NCBI RefSeq assembly: GCF_040681875.1
Contig: NZ_JBFAZP010000002.1
Span: 1 to 64,000, forward strand
Direction of reading: 5' to 3'
DNA length: 64,000 nucleotides
Source: Longispora sp040681875
GTDB lineage: Bacteria; Actinomycetota; Actinomycetes; Mycobacteriales; Micromonosporaceae
The notes under the pieces: model-generated
The model's input: the letters and a program-made list of their open reading frames with translations, nothing else
What the model was told of the DNA's origin: nothing
Databases searched by the model: none
Shown here: positions 1 through 8,361 of the stretch, piece by piece
Layout of the letters: each line of letters begins with the position of its first letter
Position numbering within the stretch: position 1 is the stretch's first letter
Program-made: the position numbers and the translations under genes

Positions 1-107
1 GGGGGGCGGGCGGGGCGGGGGGGGGGTTCTTTTTGTGGGTCGGGGGGGGCCGGGGGGCCGCGGGGGGGGGGGCGGGCCGGGCGGCGGGCCCCCCCCCCCC
101 GCCACCG
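1..107. other. G/C homopolymer contig end, no gene
   Basis: The first ~107 bases are nearly pure G runs followed by a C run just before the first stop codon. No gene or structured motif is visible. It looks like a low-quality assembly edge rather than biology. Confidence 0.7.
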
Positions 108-704
108 TCAGGCCCCGGGGACCAGCAGCTCCGCCGGCCCCACGGTCACCGCCACGACGTCGTAGTGCGAGTAGGAGTTGATGTCGTCGGTCAGTTCCAG
201 GACCACGGCCAGCGGGCCGCGCGCCCACACCGCCCGCCTGCCGCCCATGTCGTCCGTGGCCGTCGCGTCCGGGGCGCCGAGCTCGGTGCCGACCAGCGCG
301 GCGAGCCGGTCGTACTCGGCCCGGAAGTCCGCCGGGGTCGCCCGGGGGCGGCGCGCCCACACGGCGGAGTACTCCTCGTCGAGGTCGTCCTCGTCGTCGG
401 GGTCGGGCTCGTCGCCGAACGCGGGCCAGAACAGCGCGCACGGCAGCCGGACCACGGGCCGGTCCCCGTCGGCGGAGAGTTCGAACCGCCAACCGGTCCC
501 CTCGTCGTCGTCGGGGTGCGGCCCGTCGGAGCCCGGCGTGAAGAAGTGCGGCGCGCCGCTACCGCCCTCCCAGTCCAGGTCCGTGTCCGCCGGGGCCCAG
601 CCGTGCGCGCGGAACGCCGCGCCGACCGGACCGCGCCCCCAGGGCTCCGTCGTCAGGGCCAGCACGGCCCGCACCCAGCCGGAGTCCACCGGCAGCACCT
701 TCAT
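108..704 (-). CDS. Hypothetical acidic protein
   Basis: About 198 aa from the ATG beginning MKVLPVDSGW; ATGs 2 and 11 codons upstream are alternatives because no clear ribosome binding site marks any of them. The protein is rich in Asp/Glu with a DDED-type acidic patch in the middle, plus many Trp and Pro residues. There is no signal peptide, membrane segment or motif I recognise. It is the last gene before the homopolymer edge and reads leftwards, like the thioredoxin upstream of it, with about 60 bp between them. Function unknown. Confidence 0.6.
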   Translation of the reverse strand: MKVLPVDSGWVRAVLALTTEPWGRGPVGAAFRAHGWAPADTDLDWEGGSGAPHFFTPGSDGPHPDDDEGTGWRFELSADGDRPVVRLPCALFWPAFGDEPDPDDEDDLDEEYSAVWARRPRATPADFRAEYDRLAALVGTELGAPDATATDDMGGRRAVWARGPLAVVLELTDDINSYSHYDVVAVTVGPAELLVPGA

Positions 705-767
705 CACCATCGCGACAGCATGCCAACCCGCCGCCACCCGGCACCGGTCGGACCGGGTGGCGGCGGG

Positions 768-1109
768 TCAGGCCGCGTGGGCGCCGAGCGCGTCGCGGAG
801 GTACCCCTTCGGCCGGGCCCCCACAATGGACCCGACGACCACGCCGCCCCGGAAGACCAGCAGGGTCGGCAGCGACATGACCCGGTGGTCGCGGGTGGTG
901 CGCGGATTCTCGTCGGAGTTCAGCGCCGCGAACACCATCCGGCCCTCGAACTCGACGGCCAGTTCGGCCAGGGTGTGCGAGATCTTCCGGCAGGGCGGGC
1001 ACCACTCGGCCCAGAAGTCCACCACCACCGGCAGGTCGCTGGCCAGCACGCTGGCCGCGAACGTCTCGTCGGTCACTGTGACCAGCAGCTCGGTCGCTGT
1101 GGTGTGCAT
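768..1109 (-). CDS. Thioredoxin
   Basis: 113 aa, the usual thioredoxin length. It carries the active site WCPPCR (general thioredoxins have WCGPC) after the strand VVVDFWAEW, and the cis-Pro motif MSLPTLLVF in the C-terminal half. It would act as a cytoplasmic dithiol-disulfide reductase, normally recharged by thioredoxin reductase, which is not in this window. The ATG start (MHTTATELLV) lies inside the 3' end of the MerR gene: the two frames overlap by 37 bp, so the pair must be co-transcribed and probably translationally coupled. The CPPC active site differs from canonical CGPC and may shift redox potential or partner choice. Family assignment is secure, physiological role inferred. Confidence 0.9.
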   Translation of the reverse strand: MHTTATELLVTVTDETFAASVLASDLPVVVDFWAEWCPPCRKISHTLAELAVEFEGRMVFAALNSDENPRTTRDHRVMSLPTLLVFRGGVVVGSIVGARPKGYLRDALGAHAA

Positions 1110-1471
1110 GTTTCCTCCCGGTGGGTGATCGCGTGGGTGAGCTGGGTCCGCAACTGCTCGCGCACCTCGCCGAGCCGGGCCACGGCGGCGTCGACCTCGG
1201 CGAGTTTGCGGCGGAGCACGGCGACCGAGTCCGGGCAGACGTCCCCGGAGGCGTTGCCGGCCCGCAGGCAGGCGACGAACGGCCGGATGTCGTCGAGGGC
1301 GAACCCGACGGCGAGCAGTGCCCGGATCTCGCGCACCACCCGGACCTCGGCCGCGTCGTACGTGCGGTAGCCGTTGGACGAGCGATCGGCGCGCAGGAGC
1401 CCCCGGGACTCGTAGTAGCGCAGCGTCCTCGCGCTGGTCCCGGCGTGCTCCGCCAGTTCCCCGATCAGCAT
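1073..1471 (-). CDS. MerR-family regulator of the thioredoxin operon
   Basis: 132 aa. The N-terminal winged HTH (MLIGELAEHAGTSARTLRYYE, residues 1-21) and the GYRTYD wing are typical of MerR, followed by the dimerisation helix. Cysteines lie at 68 and 79 in the effector region and at 122 and 129 in the tail, so a thiol or metal signal is plausible. The start is supported by GGGAGG 7-8 bp upstream. It is first gene of a two-gene operon with the overlapping thioredoxin and has a 19-bp-spacer promoter 30 bp upstream, the hallmark of MerR activation. A thiol or oxidative-stress sensor that turns on thioredoxin is the most likely role; the ligand is unknown. Confidence 0.9.
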   Translation of the reverse strand: MLIGELAEHAGTSARTLRYYESRGLLRADRSSNGYRTYDAAEVRVVREIRALLAVGFALDDIRPFVACLRAGNASGDVCPDSVAVLRRKLAEVDAAVARLGEVREQLRTQLTHAITHREETCTPQRPSCWSQ

Positions 1472-1501
1472 CGTGGCCTCCCTCGCCCGTCCGTGACCGC
1501 A

Positions 1502-1537
1502 ACGCTAGACCCTGCCACCGGCGTCAAGGCAAGGGTC
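1502..1537 (-). promoter_or_regulatory. MerR-type promoter with 19-bp spacer and dyad
   Basis: Read on the minus strand: -35 TTGCCT (1532-1527), a 19-bp spacer, and -10 TAGCGT (1507-1502). A dyad with arms GACCCTTGCC (1537-1528) and GGCAGGGTC (1516-1508), differing by one inserted T, covers the -35 and most of the spacer. A 19-bp spacer is what MerR proteins untwist to activate transcription. The -10 sits about 30 bp before the MerR start codon, giving a short leader with its ribosome binding site. Autoregulation of the MerR-thioredoxin operon is inferred. Confidence 0.65.
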
Positions 1538-1620
1538 GCGGCGCGGGTCACCGGGGGCGTCGGGCGCGGACGGTCCGCTGAACGACCGGCGGGGCTGGTC
1601 ACAGCCCGAGGTGGCCCGCC

Positions 1621-2442
1621 TCAGCCGAACCGTTCGCGCAGAACCTCCAGGTAACGGTTGATCCGTTCCTGGATCACCGGGTCCGGCGCCGCCTCCAGCA
1701 GCCGGCGGACCGGGAACTCCCGGGGCTGCACGCCGAGCGCCGGCCCGTGCCGCGTGACGAAGACGTGGCAGGCGTACCCGAAGGCCACCACGCGCAGCCA
1801 CCACAGGGGACTCTCGGTCAGGCTCAGCCGGCAGCCGGAGAACAGGGCCGCGATCGGCTGAAGCGCCGGGTCCGCGCCGGGGTCGCCGACCGCCGCCGTG
1901 AACTCGGGGTACGTCATCGGCCGGGCCCGCGCGCCGGCCTCCTCGACGATCAGCCGGTCGGCGGCGGCGTCGATCGTGCCCCGGAACAGGTGCAGGCGCT
2001 GGGTGGACCAGTCCACGTCCGGGTGGCCCAGGGTGATCGCCCCGCCGGACAGGGCGCGGGGCAGCTCGATGCCGAACCGGATCAGGTCGATCGCCGCCCG
2101 GTCGACGGAGAAGTCGGCGACGCCCAGCTGGCGTTCGATCAGGTGCGTGATCGTCAGGGGTCGCAGCAGGCGGTAGAGGAAGCTGTGCCCGTAGTACGCG
2201 GCCGGGTCCATCTCCCAGTCGTGCCCGGGGTGGTCGGCGATCCGGCTGGCGGCGTCGCGGGCGGCGAGCAGGAGTTGGAACCGGAGCGGGCCGATCGCCT
2301 CGTACAGCCGGAGGTGGGCGTGGTTCTCGTAGTCGATCCGCGCCTTGCGTCGGGCGAGCCGGTCCTGGGTGAAGAAGGTGGCGGCCGCGCTGACCAGGGC
2401 GGACACCAGGGCCGAGGAGCTGAGGACGAGGACCAGGTTCAT
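1621..2442 (-). CDS. Hypothetical protein with N-terminal membrane anchor
   Basis: 273 aa from the ATG preceded by GGGAGG 7 bp upstream; a longer frame to 2535 lacks such a site. Residues 3-25 (LVLVLSSSALVSALVSAAATFF) form one hydrophobic helix, followed by basic residues, so the bulk of the protein is probably cytoplasmic and tethered to the membrane. The remainder is mostly helical with conserved-looking YEAIGPLRFQLLLAARDAASRI and ends RYLEVLRERFG. I do not recognise a named domain. Neighbours give no clear functional link; it is separated from the MerR operon by about 80 bp. Confidence 0.7.
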   Translation of the reverse strand: MNLVLVLSSSALVSALVSAAATFFTQDRLARRKARIDYENHAHLRLYEAIGPLRFQLLLAARDAASRIADHPGHDWEMDPAAYYGHSFLYRLLRPLTITHLIERQLGVADFSVDRAAIDLIRFGIELPRALSGGAITLGHPDVDWSTQRLHLFRGTIDAAADRLIVEEAGARARPMTYPEFTAAVGDPGADPALQPIAALFSGCRLSLTESPLWWLRVVAFGYACHVFVTRHGPALGVQPREFPVRRLLEAAPDPVIQERINRYLEVLRERFG

Positions 2443-2587
2443 CGTGGCGACCTCCCGCGGCCAGCCTACCGACAGTCCCCTGTGGAGGGCCACATCCCAG
2501 CGGTCCGCTGCCGCGCGCCACAGGGAAGAAAACACCCGGAATCAGACCCAATTTCCGATGTACGCGTCGAGCAAACTAGCAGTAATC

Positions 2588-2616
2588 CGGACAATATTTC
2601 GGTCAATTCCGATAAT
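2588..2616 (+). promoter_or_regulatory. Promoter of the DUF6220-multicopper oxidase operon
   Basis: In an unusually A/T-rich stretch for this genome, CGGACA (2588-2593) is followed after 17 bp by GATAAT (2611-2616), a good match to a vegetative promoter. It lies about 57 bp before the DUF6220 start codon. Two near-identical CAATT(T)CCGAT words (about 2549 and 2604) straddle the region and could be regulator contacts, but this is only suggestive. Confidence 0.5.
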
Positions 2617-2672
2617 CTGGAAAAGTACTCCGGGCGCGGGGTTCGGGGGCAGGCTCGCTCGAGGGAGAAGCC

Positions 2673-3143
2673 ATGAGGTCCTTCTATCGCGGCGCCGCGT
2701 ACGCCATCGCGGCCCTGGTCTTCGTGCAGGCAGCGGCCATCGCGTTCGGCGTCTTCGGCCTCGGCAGGTGGGTCGAGGACGGCGGGGTGCTCGACAAGGC
2801 GGCGATGGAGTCCGACGACACGCCGTTCCCCGAGGTCGCCGGGTTCATCGTGCACGGCATCAACGGCCAGATGGTGATCCCGCTGGTGGCGATCGTGCTG
2901 CTGGTGGTCTCCTTCTTCGCCCGGATCCCGGGCGGCGTCCGGTGGGCGGCGACGATCGTGCTCCTGATCGCCGCGCAGGTGCTGCTGGGCATGTTCGGGC
3001 ACGGCGCGCCGTTCCTGGGCCTCCTGCACGGCGCGAACGCGCTGCTCATCTTCTCGGCGGCGGTCTTCGCGGCCCGCCGGGTCGGCGGACACCACACCTC
3101 GACGGGCGAACCGGCCGCCGTGGCCACGGACCCTGGACGCTGA
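2673..3143 (+). CDS. DUF6220-like four-helix membrane protein
   Basis: 156 aa with four predicted membrane helices, around residues 8-30, 52-82, 85-105 and 110-130, and charged loops; GHGAPFLGLLHGANALLIF in the last part resembles DUF6220 proteins. The start follows GAGGGAG. It is 14 bp upstream of the multicopper oxidase gene and both probably use the promoter at 2588. The His residues in the last two helices and tail (GHG, LLHGAN, GGHH) could bind heme or metal, which would suit a copper-oxidase partner, but no function is established for this family. Confidence 0.75.
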   Translation: MRSFYRGAAYAIAALVFVQAAAIAFGVFGLGRWVEDGGVLDKAAMESDDTPFPEVAGFIVHGINGQMVIPLVAIVLLVVSFFARIPGGVRWAATIVLLIAAQVLLGMFGHGAPFLGLLHGANALLIFSAAVFAARRVGGHHTSTGEPAAVATDPGR

Positions 3144-3157
3144 CCGGCGGCCACCGC

Positions 3158-4636
3158 ATGGCACCCCGCCCCCGGGCCCGGCCGCTGTTCGCCTGCCTCG
3201 CCACCGTGATCGTGCTGGCCCCCCTGGCCTGGTTCTGGTACGCCAGCCTGGTGCCGGACAGCTACTCGGTCATGGACATGGGGCACGCCGACCGGACCGG
3301 CGGCCACCACCACGGGACCCGGTCCGTGGACACCCTGACCGTCGACCCGGGGCTGGCCGCCGACGTGCGGGTCACGCTGACCGCGCGCGCGGAGCGGTTC
3401 GCGCTGGCCTCGGGGCGGTGGGTGCGGGGGTACACGCTCAACGGCACCTCGCCGGGGCCGGTGATCCGCGCGACCCAGGGCCAGCTCGTCGAGGTCGCGC
3501 TCGTCAACGAGTCGGTCGAGGAGGGCACCACCCTGCACTGGCACGGGGTGGACGTGCCCAACGCCGCCGACGGGGTCGCCGGGGTCACCCAGGACGCGGT
3601 GGCCCCCGGCCGGTCCCACACGTACCGGTTCTTCGCCGACCGGGCCGGGACCTACTGGTACCACGCGCACCAGTTCTCCCACGAGCAGGTGCGGCGCGGG
3701 CTGTTCGGGGCGGTGGTGATCGCGCCCCGGGCCCCGGCCGGGCCGGTCACCGCCCCGGACCCCGGACCGGCCGCCGCCGACCACCTCGCGCTCGTGCACC
3801 GCTACGACGGCGTCCGCACCGTCGACGGCCGCTCCGGCGACGTGCCCGTCCCCGCCGACCCGGGCGGCACCGTCCGGGTCCGGGTGGTCAACACGGACAA
3901 CGGTCCGATGAACGTGTGGACGGTGGGCGGCCCGTACCGGGTCGTCGCCGTGGACGGCACCGAGGTGCACGAACCGTCCCCGGTCACCGGCGAGGCCGTG
4001 CTGGTGACGGCCGGCGGCCGGGTGGACCTCGAACTCGTCGTGCCGGCCGGCGGGGCGCGGGTCGAACTCGGCGGGGACACGGCCCTGCTGCTCACCCCGC
4101 CGGGCGGCACCGCTCCGGCGGGTACGGCCGCGCCGCGCCGGCTGCTGGACCTGCTGTCCTACGGCACCCCGGCGCCGACCGGCCTGGACCCGGCCCGCGT
4201 CACCCGGGAGTTCGCCTACGACATCGGCCGCCGGCCCGGCTTCCTCGACGGCCGGCCGGGACTGTGGTGGACGATCAACGGCCGGATGTTCCCGGACATG
4301 CCGATGTTCCACGTGACCGAGGGCGACGTGGTCCGGTTCCGGATCTCCAACCACAGCGGCGAGGTGCACCCGATGCACCTGCACGGGCACCACGCCCTGG
4401 TGGTGAGCCGGGACGGGGACCCGGCCACGGGCAGCCCCTGGTGGATCGACTCGCTCAACGTGGCCGACGGCGAGAGCTACGACATCGTGTTCCTGGCCGA
4501 CAACCCCGGCGTCTGGGCCGACCACTGCCACAACCTGCCGCACGCGACCCAGGGGCTCGTCGGCCACCTGCTCTACGACGGGGTGAGCACCCCGTACCGG
4601 ATCGGCGGCGGCGGGACGGCGAACCGGCCCGAGTGA
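3158..4636 (+). CDS. Multicopper oxidase (laccase/copper oxidase type)
   Basis: 492 aa. An N-terminal hydrophobic segment (residues 9-29) anchors or exports it, and the following GHHH stretch is His-rich. All four copper-ligand signatures are present: HWH at 127-129, HAH at 169-171, HPMHLHGHH at 404-412 and HCH at 456-458 with Cys457, His462 and Leu at 467. Leu, not Met, sits at the axial position of the type 1 copper, a feature associated with high redox potential. It would oxidise Cu(I), phenols or similar substrates outside the membrane with O2 as acceptor. It follows the DUF6220 gene and converges on a cupredoxin-tailed membrane protein, which supports a role in copper tolerance or copper enzyme supply. 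Confidence 0.9.
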   Translation: MAPRPRARPLFACLATVIVLAPLAWFWYASLVPDSYSVMDMGHADRTGGHHHGTRSVDTLTVDPGLAADVRVTLTARAERFALASGRWVRGYTLNGTSPGPVIRATQGQLVEVALVNESVEEGTTLHWHGVDVPNAADGVAGVTQDAVAPGRSHTYRFFADRAGTYWYHAHQFSHEQVRRGLFGAVVIAPRAPAGPVTAPDPGPAAADHLALVHRYDGVRTVDGRSGDVPVPADPGGTVRVRVVNTDNGPMNVWTVGGPYRVVAVDGTEVHEPSPVTGEAVLVTAGGRVDLELVVPAGGARVELGGDTALLLTPPGGTAPAGTAAPRRLLDLLSYGTPAPTGLDPARVTREFAYDIGRRPGFLDGRPGLWWTINGRMFPDMPMFHVTEGDVVRFRISNHSGEVHPMHLHGHHALVVSRDGDPATGSPWWIDSLNVADGESYDIVFLADNPGVWADHCHNLPHATQGLVGHLLYDGVSTPYRIGGGGTANRPE

Positions 4637-4643
4637 TCCGTGG

Positions 4644-5687
4644 TCACGGCGGCTCCCCGACGGTGAGCCGCCCGGTGTACATGCCCATCCCGCACCGGAA
4701 CCGGACCGTGCCGGGCCGCAGGACACCGAGGCGGATCCGGGTGTCGCCGTTCTCCGGGAGCGCGTACTCCCGGTCGCCCAGGACGAACGCCCGCACGCAC
4801 CCGGTCGCGCGCACCGCGCGGACGACCAGCGTGGTGGGCACGCCGGGCCGCACGGCGAGGTCGGCCGGGGAGTACCCGCCGGTCAGCACCGTCAGCACCG
4901 CCTCCTGGGCGCCGGCCGCGTCCGTGGTCACGGTCGCGGCGCTGGCCGACCCGTCCGACAGCCCCGCGCCCCGGGCCAGCGCGCTCGCGGCGACCGGCGA
5001 GCCGGCCAGTTCCAGGCCGCCGTTGAACGTGACCGCCCCGACCGCGACGACGAGCACCCCGGTCGCGAGCGCGAACCGACCCCGCCAGGCCGTCGCGGCC
5101 CGGCGCGCGGCGTAGCCGAGGACCGCGAACAGCGGGCCGGTGCCGGCCACGAACACCGCCATCGTCGCGGCCCCCGCCCACCAGGTGCCCGACGCCAGGG
5201 CCAGGGCCTCCACCGACAGGGTCACCCCGCACGGGATCAGGACGCTGGCCACCCCGAGCAGCCCCGGCGCGAACACGGTGGTGGACCGGGCCCGACCGCG
5301 TGCGAGCCGCGACCAGGCGGCCGGCGGCTCGACCCGGATCCGCCGGAAGCCGGGCACCCCGAGCTGGGCGAGCCCGAAGAGCACGATCAGGAGCCCGGCG
5401 AGGAGCTGGGTACCGGCCCGGGTGCCCACCGACAGTTGCACGGCCCCGCCGAGCGCCCCGAGCAGCGCGCCGAGCACGGTGTGCGAGGCCAGTTTCCCGA
5501 GCAGGAATCCGCCGACCGGCACCAGGTCGTCACCCAGCCGGGTCCGGAAGGGACGGCCCGCGGGGAGCGGGGCGGCCGCCTGGCGTTGGCGCAGGACCAG
5601 GCCCGCCAACAGGCCGCCCTGCCCGGCCGTGCACGACACTCCCCCGACGAACAGCCCGGTCAGCAGTACCGGCAGCAGGTGTGGCAC
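4644..5687 (-). CDS. TauE/SafE (DsbD-like) membrane protein with cupredoxin-like C-terminus
   Basis: 347 aa from a GTG start with GGGAGG just upstream; the much longer frame to 6056 is arginine-rich non-coding sequence. The N-terminal ~240 residues hold about six to seven membrane helices of the UreH/DsbD_2 type, with GVSCTAGQGGLLAG in the first helix and a second conserved Cys in LIPCGVTLS. The C-terminal ~100 residues form an EfeO-type cupredoxin-like domain ending in FRCGMGMYTGRL, whose Cys and two Met residues are a typical copper-binding set. Such proteins are thought to move or hand over copper. It is convergent with the multicopper oxidase, only 7 bp apart. Confidence 0.8.
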   Translation of the reverse strand: MPHLLPVLLTGLFVGGVSCTAGQGGLLAGLVLRQRQAAAPLPAGRPFRTRLGDDLVPVGGFLLGKLASHTVLGALLGALGGAVQLSVGTRAGTQLLAGLLIVLFGLAQLGVPGFRRIRVEPPAAWSRLARGRARSTTVFAPGLLGVASVLIPCGVTLSVEALALASGTWWAGAATMAVFVAGTGPLFAVLGYAARRAATAWRGRFALATGVLVVAVGAVTFNGGLELAGSPVAASALARGAGLSDGSASAATVTTDAAGAQEAVLTVLTGGYSPADLAVRPGVPTTLVVRAVRATGCVRAFVLGDREYALPENGDTRIRLGVLRPGTVRFRCGMGMYTGRLTVGEPP

Positions 5688-5943
5688 TGCGCCCTCCCGA
5701 ACGTCGCGCGGCGGCGGTGACCGGACCCGGCCCACCGGCCCCGGTCCTCCCAGTCTCCGGCACCGACCAGTCGCGGGTCGCCCGCTGGACTGCGCACTCT
5801 CGCGGCGGGCACCACCCGCGCGGCCGTGGCCCGCGCCCGCGCCCGACCGCGCCCGACCGGGTCGGCCCGGAGCCGGCGCGACCCGGCCACGTGACCCCCG
5901 ACACCGCTGGTGAGGGGCCCCGCGCCCCGGCCGGTGCGGCAGT

Positions 5944-7239
5944 ATGGGGCGGATGCGCAGGATGTTCGCGGACCTCACCCCGTTACGTGTCAGCGCGCCG
6001 TACCGCCGGATGTGGCTCGGCTCGGCGTTCTCCGGCGTGGGCACGACGCTGACCACGGTCGCGGTCGGCCTCCAGGTCTACGACCTGACCGGTTCGACGT
6101 TCAGCGTCGGCCTGGTCGGGCTGTTCGCCCTGGTCCCGCTGATCGCCCTCGGGCTGTACGGCGGCTCGCTCGTCGACGCCCACGACCGGCGCCGGGTGCT
6201 GATGACCACCTCCAGCGGACTGTTCCTGGTCGCGTGCGCCTTCGCGACCCAGGCGTGGCTGGAGGTCGGCAATGTCTGGCTGATGTACGCGCTGGTCGCG
6301 GTGCAGAACGGCCTCTTCGCCGTCAACTCGCCCGCCCGCAGCTCGATCCTGCCCCGACTGCTCCCCCTCGACCTGCTGCCCGCCGCCAACGCGCTCAACA
6401 GCCTGGCGTGGAACGTGAGCCTGACCGTCGGCCCGGTGCTCGCCGGCCTGCTGGTCGGCGCGTGGGGCTACGGCGGCGCGTACACCGTCGAGGCCGCGCT
6501 GCTGCTGGTCGCGTTCGCGGCGGTGCTCTCCCTGCCCCCGCTGCCGCCGCTGGGCCGGGCGCCCCGCGCCGGGCTGCGGTCCGTACTGGAGGGCCTGCGG
6601 TTCCTGCGCACCCAGCCGGACGTGCGGATGACCTTCCAGGTGGACCTGGCGGCCATGGTGCTGGCGATGCCGAAGGTGCTGTTCCCGGCGGTGGGCGCGA
6701 CCCTGATCGGGGGCGGCGCCGCGACCGTGGGCGTCCTGGCCGCCGCGATCGCCGCCGGCTCGATCGCGGCCGGGGTGCTGTCGGGGCCGCTGCACCGGGT
6801 CCGCCGGCAGGGGCTGGCGGACCTGGTGTCGGTCGTCGGCTGGGGGCTGGCCGTGGTCGGCTTCGGGCTGGTGCTGGCCCTGTCCCCCGGGCCGGGGCCG
6901 GGCGGCCGGGCGACCTGGGCGCTGTGGTCGGCGGCCGGGTTCCTCGCGCTCGCCGGGGCGGCGGACGCGGTCAGCGCGGTCTTCCGCACCACCATCCTCC
7001 AGGTGGCGACGCCCGACGCCCTGCGCGGCCGGCTCCAGGGGGTGTTCCTCGTCGTGGTGGCCGGCGGACCGCAGCTGGGTGGGCTGCTGCTGGGCGCGGT
7101 GGCGACCTGGGGCGGCGAGCCCGCGGCGGCCATCGGGGGCGGGCTGGCCTGCGTCCTGGTGGTGCTGGCGCTGGGGGCGCTCCAGCCGACGTTCGCCCGG
7201 TACGACGCGCGCCGGGCGGCGGCCGTGGCGGCCGGGTAG
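5944..7239 (+). CDS. MFS exporter (EntS/MFS_3-like)
   Basis: 431 aa with 12 predicted membrane helices, the MFS_3 pattern of a first helix GVGTTLTTVAVGLQVYDLTGS and the A-motif variant GSLVDAHDRRRVL between helices 2 and 3. Related proteins export siderophores (EntS) or drugs. The first ATG is used here; ATGs at codons 4 and 7 are alternatives, and ribosome binding sites do not decide. It stands alone, with the divergent cupredoxin-tailed gene 256 bp upstream and a methyltransferase gene converging 16 bp downstream. The substrate cannot be told. Confidence 0.85.
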   Translation: MGRMRRMFADLTPLRVSAPYRRMWLGSAFSGVGTTLTTVAVGLQVYDLTGSTFSVGLVGLFALVPLIALGLYGGSLVDAHDRRRVLMTTSSGLFLVACAFATQAWLEVGNVWLMYALVAVQNGLFAVNSPARSSILPRLLPLDLLPAANALNSLAWNVSLTVGPVLAGLLVGAWGYGGAYTVEAALLLVAFAAVLSLPPLPPLGRAPRAGLRSVLEGLRFLRTQPDVRMTFQVDLAAMVLAMPKVLFPAVGATLIGGGAATVGVLAAAIAAGSIAAGVLSGPLHRVRRQGLADLVSVVGWGLAVVGFGLVLALSPGPGPGGRATWALWSAAGFLALAGAADAVSAVFRTTILQVATPDALRGRLQGVFLVVVAGGPQLGGLLLGAVATWGGEPAAAIGGGLACVLVVLALGALQPTFARYDARRAAAVAAG

Positions 7240-7255
7240 CGCCCCCGGCCACGTT

Positions 7256-8200
7256 CTAGGCGTCGAGTTCGAAGTGCCAGACGATGAAGTGCGGCTTGTC
7301 GCGGAACGCCGCGTTGGTCGCGTCGGGGGCCCACGGGTGCAGGCTCCAGATGTCGGGCACCCCGTCGGCGGCGACGTGCCGGGCGATCGGCTCGGTGTCG
7401 CCGGGCGGGGTGCCGGTCGCGTCGACCCGGGGGTGCGGCCCGAGGGGCTCCTCGCAGTGCCGGACCCGCAGGCCCAGGGCCAGGGCGACCTCCAGGTACC
7501 GGCTGGTCGGGTGGATCCAGGACGGGATGTAGCCGGGTTCGCCGTCGGGCCGCTCGAACACGACCGGGTAGTGCCGGCCGCCGGGCACGTAGCCGCGCGC
7601 GTCGGACAGGACCAGGTGCCCGCCCGGCCGCAGGACCCGGACGAACTCGGCGAACACGGGCGCCAGGTCGGGTACGTGGGCCAGCGCCAAGCCGCAGACG
7701 ACCAGGTCCACGTGGTCGTCGGGCAGCGGCAGCGCGTGCAGGTCCCCGAGGAGGAACTCGGCCCCGGGCAGCTTCGCGCGGGCCACGTCCAGCATGGCGT
7801 CGGTGCTGTCCACCCCGGTCACCCGGTGCCCGCCGGCCACGAGGTGGGCCGCGTGCCGGCCGGTGCCGCAGGCCGCGTCCAGGACGTCGCGGGGCCCGCC
7901 GTCGCCGAGGATACCGTCGAGGAGCGCCCGGATCCGGGGGCCCTCGCGGTCGACCATCGCGTTGCCGGGGCCGTCGTAGTGCGGGGCCCAGATCCGGTAG
8001 CCGTCGGCGGCGCTGACCGGGGTCGCGTACCCGCCGGGTCCCAGTTCGTCGGCGGCGTCGAGCAGGGCGCGGACCTCGGCGAGCCGCGCCAGGGTGAACT
8101 CGCGGTCGTACTCGCCGGCGAACGCCCGGAACAGGGCGCTGCCGTGCAGGCCCAACAGGTACGCCAACGGGTGCTGGTAGATCGCTCCGGGTTCGGTCAC
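7256..8200 (-). CDS. Class I SAM-dependent methyltransferase
   Basis: 314 aa. The SAM-binding motif I is VLDAACGTGRHA near residue 110, followed by the acidic strand VTGVDSTDAML and motif VVCGLALAHVPDL, then LRPGGHLVLSD, all in Methyltransf_11 order. An N-terminal ~90-residue extension (GAIYQHPLAYLLGLHGSALF) precedes the Rossmann core. The GTG at 8200 is chosen because no ATG fits before intergenic sequence; no ribosome binding site is evident. Substrate unknown. The gene is divergent from an ABC exporter, about 225 bp away, which holds that gene's promoter. Confidence 0.85.
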   Translation of the reverse strand: MTEPGAIYQHPLAYLLGLHGSALFRAFAGEYDREFTLARLAEVRALLDAADELGPGGYATPVSAADGYRIWAPHYDGPGNAMVDREGPRIRALLDGILGDGGPRDVLDAACGTGRHAAHLVAGGHRVTGVDSTDAMLDVARAKLPGAEFLLGDLHALPLPDDHVDLVVCGLALAHVPDLAPVFAEFVRVLRPGGHLVLSDARGYVPGGRHYPVVFERPDGEPGYIPSWIHPTSRYLEVALALGLRVRHCEEPLGPHPRVDATGTPPGDTEPIARHVAADGVPDIWSLHPWAPDATNAAFRDKPHFIVWHFELDA

Positions 8201-8277
8201 GGGACGATCGTGCGGGACCGCCGGTCGGGCGTCGACCGAATTCCGGCCGGGGTCGTTGGCGCGACCCCGGCAGGCCC

Positions 8278-8314
8278 AAATGGTGGTGCGGTCCAACCGC
8301 GTGCCCGCTAGGCT
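8278..8314 (+). promoter_or_regulatory. Candidate WhiB7/WblC-like promoter of the ABC exporter
   Basis: AAATGG (8278-8283) is followed 31 bp later by TAGGCT (8309-8314), with no good -35 hexamer between. An A/T tract just upstream of a weak -35 with a TANNNT -10 is the arrangement of WhiB7-dependent promoters. The spacing is the same, within 1 bp, at 41773/41803 and (minus strand) 24497/24466. Assignment is inferred from this pattern alone. Confidence 0.4.
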
Positions 8315-8361
8315 CCAGCTCGTTCGACGAGACCGTCGGCATCTCACGGCAGGAGCGAGCC

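Noticed and set aside
1..107. G-run considered as a quadruplex or telomere-like end
   Set aside because: Irregular homopolymer with a following C-run; no palindromes typical of Streptomyces telomeres. Best explained as low-quality contig end.
33..1370. Long open frame on the plus strand over the first 1.4 kb
   Set aside because: Arg/Pro/Gly-rich shadow of the hypothetical, thioredoxin and MerR genes on the other strand; no conserved motif.
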